Origin: Actinostola sp. cb2023
Lineage: Eukaryota > Cnidaria > Anthozoa > Actiniaria > Actinostolidae
DNA: 64,000 bases
NCBI GenBank assembly: GCA_033675265.1
Contig: JAUJYZ010000098.1
Coordinates: 79,501 to 143,500 of the forward strand
Reading direction: 5' to 3'
Shown here: piece by piece, positions 61,684 through 64,000 of the stretch
Position numbering within the stretch: the stretch's first letter is position 1
Layout of the letters: every line of letters begins with the position of its first letter
Position numbers and translations under genes: made by a program
Notes under the pieces: model-generated
What the model was told of the DNA's origin: nothing
The model's input: only the letters and a program-made list of their open reading frames with translations
Databases searched by the model: none

Positions 61684-61871
61684 GTCCAGTTCAGTCTATC
61701 GGTCTATGTGTAAAGCAAAATAACATATATCGATGCGAGCCCCCTAGATAAGTTACGTTGCTACTGGAGCAAACGTGAAGTTAAGTATGTTTAAATAAAT
61801 AAATAAAAGAAAATATTTTATTTACTCGGAGAATTTTTTACAAATTCGGAGAATTTTTTCTTCAATACCAT

Positions 61872-61978
61872 GTCTATAGCCTCCTTTGCAGCCGTTTTTT
61901 TTCCCGGGTTTTTTTTTTCTATTTTTTTCTATTTTTTTTCCTATTTTTTTTAAAGAACGGCTGCAAAGGAGGCTATGC
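61872..61978. mobile_element. Short hairpin MITE
   Basis: TATAGCCTCCTTTGCAGCCG and the inverse CGGCTGCAAAGGAGGCTATG flank a T-rich loop. Confidence 0.8.
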
Positions 61979-62934
61979 TATGTCGTGTTATTTCGAACTC
62001 TTGCTCTCTATAAATTTCTGTTGCATGGCTTACGTGGGGTCAGTACACCCCCTTGAGCTTCAATGGCACCTCATTCACACCTGACACTAGGAGGCCCTTA
62101 GAATACTTGCACGAAATCCCTTAATCCCTTTTAGACCATGAAGTCACTCTATCGGCAAAGTAGGCCAAAATAACATATTTTATATCGGTGATTTTTTGTC
62201 TTTTGTCTGTTTTCAAGGCTATGTAATTTCATTTGGAAGCCTCGCTCGCTATTTTCTATCGCACGGGTTGCTATGGGTTACGTGCACCCCCTTGGCGCTT
62301 GGTTTACACCTCACTCCAGGAGACCCTTATGCTACTACTGCCCTTAATTGCAGCGTAATTGATAAGGATTTGTGGTCGAATACTTCAACTGCGCTTAATA
62401 GGGTAGTATTTACATTACATACCGCCATTTGTAGAACGTTGTCTTGTGAGTACTACTGGATGTCATCTCAGTTCAGTGCGTGGTCCAAGACGTAAAGATA
62501 ACTTAATCAGTTGAGAAGGATTTGTGGTCGAACACAACAACCGAGCTTTAAATCAAGGTACGATTGCAGCCACCACTTTGCGACCACTTTATGTAGGCTC
62601 GGACAACGGCTCAGGCCATGCACATACACCATTCTATATATTATCGCCACCCCGTCAATGCGACCGGGATGTTTTGGCCCTTATGTGTTCGGACTACCGG
62701 GGTTTCACTGCAACTGTCGAAACCATCTGAAATACATATACACATAGAAGAATATCAATAACATGTTTTACTTGTAAATCAGATCGCCAGTTATTTTAAA
62801 TCATAAAGAAATCAAAATGCCGTCCAAAAACTGAACAGCTGATTTTGAAGCCGGAAATCTCGACAACAAAAACCGTTTCGCAAATTGATTCAAATTTTGT
62901 CTAAAAATGTAACTTTTTAAAAACTGATTAGCAT

Positions 62935-62939
<5 letters not shown>
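61979..62939. other. Two diverged duplicate blocks
   Basis: ACGTGGGGTCAGTACACCCC (62031) and TTACGTGCACCCCCTTGGCG (62278) lie in related contexts, and GGATTTGTGGTCGAA recurs at 62366 and 62518. The open frames here (62196-62747) overlap in several frames and show no family. No gene is called. Confidence 0.4.
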
Positions 62940-62968
<29 letters not shown>

Positions 62969-63180
62969 GTTTATTCACAATTCATCACACGTACACGAAA
63001 ATAAACAAATATAATAATATATACATGAAAATACATGAAAAATTGTGAAAGGAGGTGAAAGAGGTTATCCCTTTCTAGTCCACCTCCTTAACATAATTTA
63101 CAAAACAGTTTACAATATAATATCCTAAAATATATAAAACATTGAAATTTTCAAATGTCTATAAAATTGTTTATTTTCTC
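62938..63180. repeat. (AAT)n and AT-rich retroelement-like tail
   Basis: AATAATAATAATAATAATAG then TTTATTCACAATTCATCACA and an A/T-rich stretch, like other tails in the window. Confidence 0.4.
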
Positions 63181-63450
63181 TCTGCGCTTGAATGTCGTTC
63201 ACGCTAGCCTTGTTGCAAAATACTTGTTTATTTTGTCTGAATGTTAATAGGATTGGCAAAACATCTTTTGTGGAATTGTTTCAAATGCTTCCAACGGGGA
63301 GTTTAGAAAGGATTATGGACTTAGTTTCTCTCCGCCTGCTTGACGCCGGGCATTTCTTCGACTTTAGAGCTGCTACACTTCTTTAACTGAAGAATCAGTA
63401 TCAACACAATAAAATAAATAAATTGTTTCCAATTTCGTCTACAAATACAG

Positions 63451-63616
63451 GGCCGTACATAACCCAAAATCCAAAAAAAAATTAAAAATTAAAAAAAAAA
63501 AAAAAAAATTAAAATTAAAAATTAAATTTTTTAAAAAAAAAACTTTTTTGGTATCTTTTTCGCCTGCTAGGGAGGGGGAGTTGTCCCCCCTGCCCCTATG
63601 CTTTGTACGGCCCTGA
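63451..63616. mobile_element. hAT-like MITE
   Basis: CAGGGCCGTACATAACCC at the left and GTACGGCCCTG at the right, with an A-rich middle and GGTATCTTTTTCGCCTGCTA. CAGGG tips are common in hAT elements. Target duplication is not clear. Confidence 0.75.
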
Positions 63617-64000
63617 AATATGAATGTGAGCACATCCTGGAGTTCCTCACCGCCCGCTTCGTTCCTCTCTTCGACTTTTGTTCGTACTTCAAACAAAACA
63701 TTTCCAAAGAATTCGCAAAAACATTCGATAGAATAACTTCAACTCTTTTCACAAGGAACCCAAGTGAGAACAAATGTGGGCTTGTTCTCCAACCGCATGC
63801 TACTCTCTTCGCACACATGTCAAAACACGCTCAAAATACTCCGGTTACATTTCTAAAGATTCCCCGTTTCGTTGCGCCTTTGTGCTCTAATCAGGTTTCG
63901 CCTCGAGCGAGTATTCTAATGGGATGCTTTTGTAATGCTTCTCGACCGCCGACGTCTCCCAGCCTGACCGCAATGAACGTACATTGTACGTATCTCGGGG
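63617..64000. other. Right window edge, no recognised gene
   Basis: A minus-strand open frame overlaps 63439-63818 but shares the transposon sequence. Nothing supported. Confidence 0.4.

Overview
The window is animal nuclear DNA from an invertebrate, most likely a marine one. It has an intron-rich housekeeping gene, GT-AG splicing, tRNA-derived and inverted-repeat transposable elements, and a large load of minisatellites. The repeat style and the nested rhodopsin-type receptor would suit a cnidarian or sponge, but the sequence alone does not fix the phylum.

The main gene is SART3, the U4/U6 snRNP recycling factor. It runs on the + strand from an ATG at 4856 to a TAG at 55453. I reconstructed 27 coding exons with compatible phases at every junction. 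They sum to 2760 nt, or 919 residues, against about 960 in the human protein. The order is acidic N-terminus, HAT repeats, lysine/glutamate-rich linker, RRM1, RRM2, LSm-interaction motif and the conserved C-terminal tail. Coding sequence is about 5 percent of the 50.6 kb gene. Intron 23 (27546-53050, 25.5 kb) contains an intronless class A G-protein-coupled receptor on the opposite strand (40192-41268).

Head-to-head with SART3, 452 bp away, an unrecognised lysine-rich gene runs leftward off the window (exons 4403-4248, 2768-2129, 1231-503, 155-27). Both start codons sit in a YY1-like context, which suggests one bidirectional housekeeping promoter.

Right of SART3 lies a second + strand gene. 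Its first two exons (57678-57882 and 58902-59054) encode a signal peptide and a cysteine-rich domain like the MANSC/MANEC (seven-cysteine) type. I could not find its later exons.

The rest is repeats. There are many foldback or MITE-like elements (TTAA-flanked, TA-flanked, and CAGGG-ended hAT-like), one tRNA-derived SINE, homopolymer and trinucleotide runs, and a dozen minisatellites with units of 16 to 98 bp. The largest are a 27-bp satellite (about 43.97-49.08 kb) and a 98-bp satellite (about 50.1-52.9 kb). Several minisatellites lie between the terminal inverted repeats of a MITE, or are built from a short motif that is also scattered through the window. This suggests that satellites here arise by internal expansion of small transposons. 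Long open frames in the satellites come from unit lengths divisible by three and are not treated as genes.
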